This document shows, piece by piece, positions 41,159-41,925 of a DNA stretch of 41,925 bases. Position 1 is the first letter of the stretch; every line of letters begins with the position of its first letter. Origin of the DNA: JBFELO01 sp041552055 (lineage in GTDB: Bacteria; Acidobacteriota; Thermoanaerobaculia; Thermoanaerobaculales; Sulfomarinibacteraceae); contig JBFELO010000026.1 of the NCBI GenBank assembly GCA_041552055.1, forward strand, positions 1 through 41,925. Reading direction: 5' to 3'. Both the position numbers and the translations under genes were made by a program. The notes beneath the pieces are model-generated. The model was given only the letters and a program-made list of their open reading frames with translations. It searched no databases and had not been told where the DNA came from.

Positions 41159-41925
41159 GTGGGTGTAGGCATCATCGACATCCTCGTCTTCGTCACCTTC
41201 GTGGTCGTCGTCATCGGCATCGGCCTCTGGCAGAGCCGGGGCGAGGAAACCCGCGGCGAGCACGGTGCCCAGGACTACTTCCTCGCCGGCCGCGGTCTGA
41301 CCTGGTGGCTGGTCGGTTTCTCACTCATTGCCGCCAACATCTCCACCGAGCAGTTCGTCGGTATGAGCGGCAAGGCCGCCGACTGGCTGGGAATGGCCAT
41401 CGCCAGCTACGAGTGGATGGCGGCCATCACCCTGGTGGTCGTGGCCTTCCTCTTCGTCCCCACATTCTTGAAGAGCGGCATCTACACCATCCCCGAGTTC
41501 CTCGAGTACCGCTACAACCCTTTCGCGCGCACGGTCATGGCGATCTCGACCCTGATCATTCTGGTGGGTGTCCCGACCGCGTCGGTCATCTACTCGGGCG
41601 CCAAGGTCATCACCGTCAACTTCCAGGGCCAGGCCCTCTTCGGGTTGGACCTGGGAAGCATCACGGTCGGTTGCTGGATCATCGGTTGCCTCGCCGCCAT
41701 CTACGTCTTCGCGGGCGGGCTCAAGGCCTGCGCGTGGGCGGACCTCATCCAGGGTACCGCCCTGATCATCGGCGGCGCGATCATCGCCTACCTGGCCCTC
41801 AGGCTCCTGGGCAACGCCGAACCGACCGCCCTGGCCGCCACGGCGACGACTGCCGTGGATCCCACGCAGCTGGCCGACGCCGGTGCGATCGAGCGACTGC
41901 AGCTGCTCAACGCCGGCGACTGGCA
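41159..41925 (+). CDS. sodium:solute symporter (SSS/SglT family), 3' end outside window
   Basis: Inner-membrane sodium-sugar symporter. Translation from GTG 41159 is open to the window end (255 codons), with AAAGGA eight bases upstream. The family opening is clear: a first membrane segment (~5-23), DYFLAGRGLTWW (~42-53), then SLIAANISTEQFVGMSGKA (~58-76; the sodium-site helix TM1 of SGLT-like proteins), IYTIPEFLEYRYNP (~112-125), and GGLKACAWADLIQG (~195-208). These match SGLT/SglT-type galactose or glucose symporters more than proline or pantothenate members. It is downstream of galM, so sugar import is likely. The rest of the protein lies beyond the window. Confidence 0.9.
   Translation, partial: MGVGIIDILVFVTFVVVVIGIGLWQSRGEETRGEHGAQDYFLAGRGLTWWLVGFSLIAANISTEQFVGMSGKAADWLGMAIASYEWMAAITLVVVAFLFVPTFLKSGIYTIPEFLEYRYNPFARTVMAISTLIILVGVPTASVIYSGAKVITVNFQGQALFGLDLGSITVGCWIIGCLAAIYVFAGGLKACAWADLIQGTALIIGGAIIAYLALRLLGNAEPTALAATATTAVDPTQLADAGAIERLQLLNAGDW

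Overview
The window is about 42 kb of GC-rich bacterial DNA with tightly packed genes. The taxon is an inference. An ADOP-type MacB/FtsX permease, a large Oar-like TonB-dependent receptor with a carboxypeptidase-regulatory N-terminal domain, many exported glycosidases and TPR-fused sulfatase-like lipoproteins are a mix typical of Acidobacteriota, perhaps Thermoanaerobaculia-like. No rRNA, tRNA, CRISPR array, insertion sequence or phage gene was seen. Several genes use GTG starts that are fixed by good GGAGG sites.

Layout. (1) 1-6945: the 3' part of an ABC permease, a glutamine-synthetase-family ligase, and on the minus strand an M20 metallopeptidase and a PLP aminotransferase. (2) 6946-10673: a TetR regulator with a double palindromic operator, then a Tat-type QueG-like double [4Fe-4S] protein and a NapH-NapG-like membrane polyferredoxin fusion, which look like an exported reductase with its quinol-linked electron supply. 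(3) 10762-19496 (minus): TPR sulfatase-like lipoprotein, esterase, GH63-like hydrolase and GH38 alpha-mannosidase. (4) 19648-28568 (minus): a catabolic cluster containing a CaiT-like betaine transporter, an ADP-forming acyl-CoA ligase, a close CaiD homologue, MetF, a second QueG-like protein, a Ccr-like enoyl-CoA reductase and a divergent 4-hydroxybutyryl-CoA-dehydratase (AbfD)-like flavoprotein. (5) 28565-35781 (minus): serine hydrolase, PHB-depolymerase-like esterase, GH30 and GH2 glycosidases, physically contiguous with cluster 4. (6) 35914-41925: TonB receptor with a cUUCGg terminator, DeoR regulator and, divergently, galM and a Na+/sugar symporter cut by the window end.

The most interesting element is cluster 4. 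CaiT-like and CaiD-like proteins point to carnitine or a related betaine. The usual CaiA/CaiB/CaiC genes are absent. In their place are an ADP-forming ligase, a Ccr-type reductase and an AbfD-like protein that has lost the residues AbfD uses to bind its Fe-S cluster and expel hydroxide. I propose that carnitine is CoA-activated, dehydrated by CaiD, reduced to gamma-butyrobetainyl-CoA by the Ccr-like enzyme, and split into trimethylamine and crotonyl-CoA by the AbfD-like enzyme, with MetF handling methyl groups. This is inference from gene content and motif comparison from memory. The second notable element is the TetR-controlled Tat-QueG/NapHG pair, which resembles a reductive-dehalogenase-style respiratory module but is not a recognised one.
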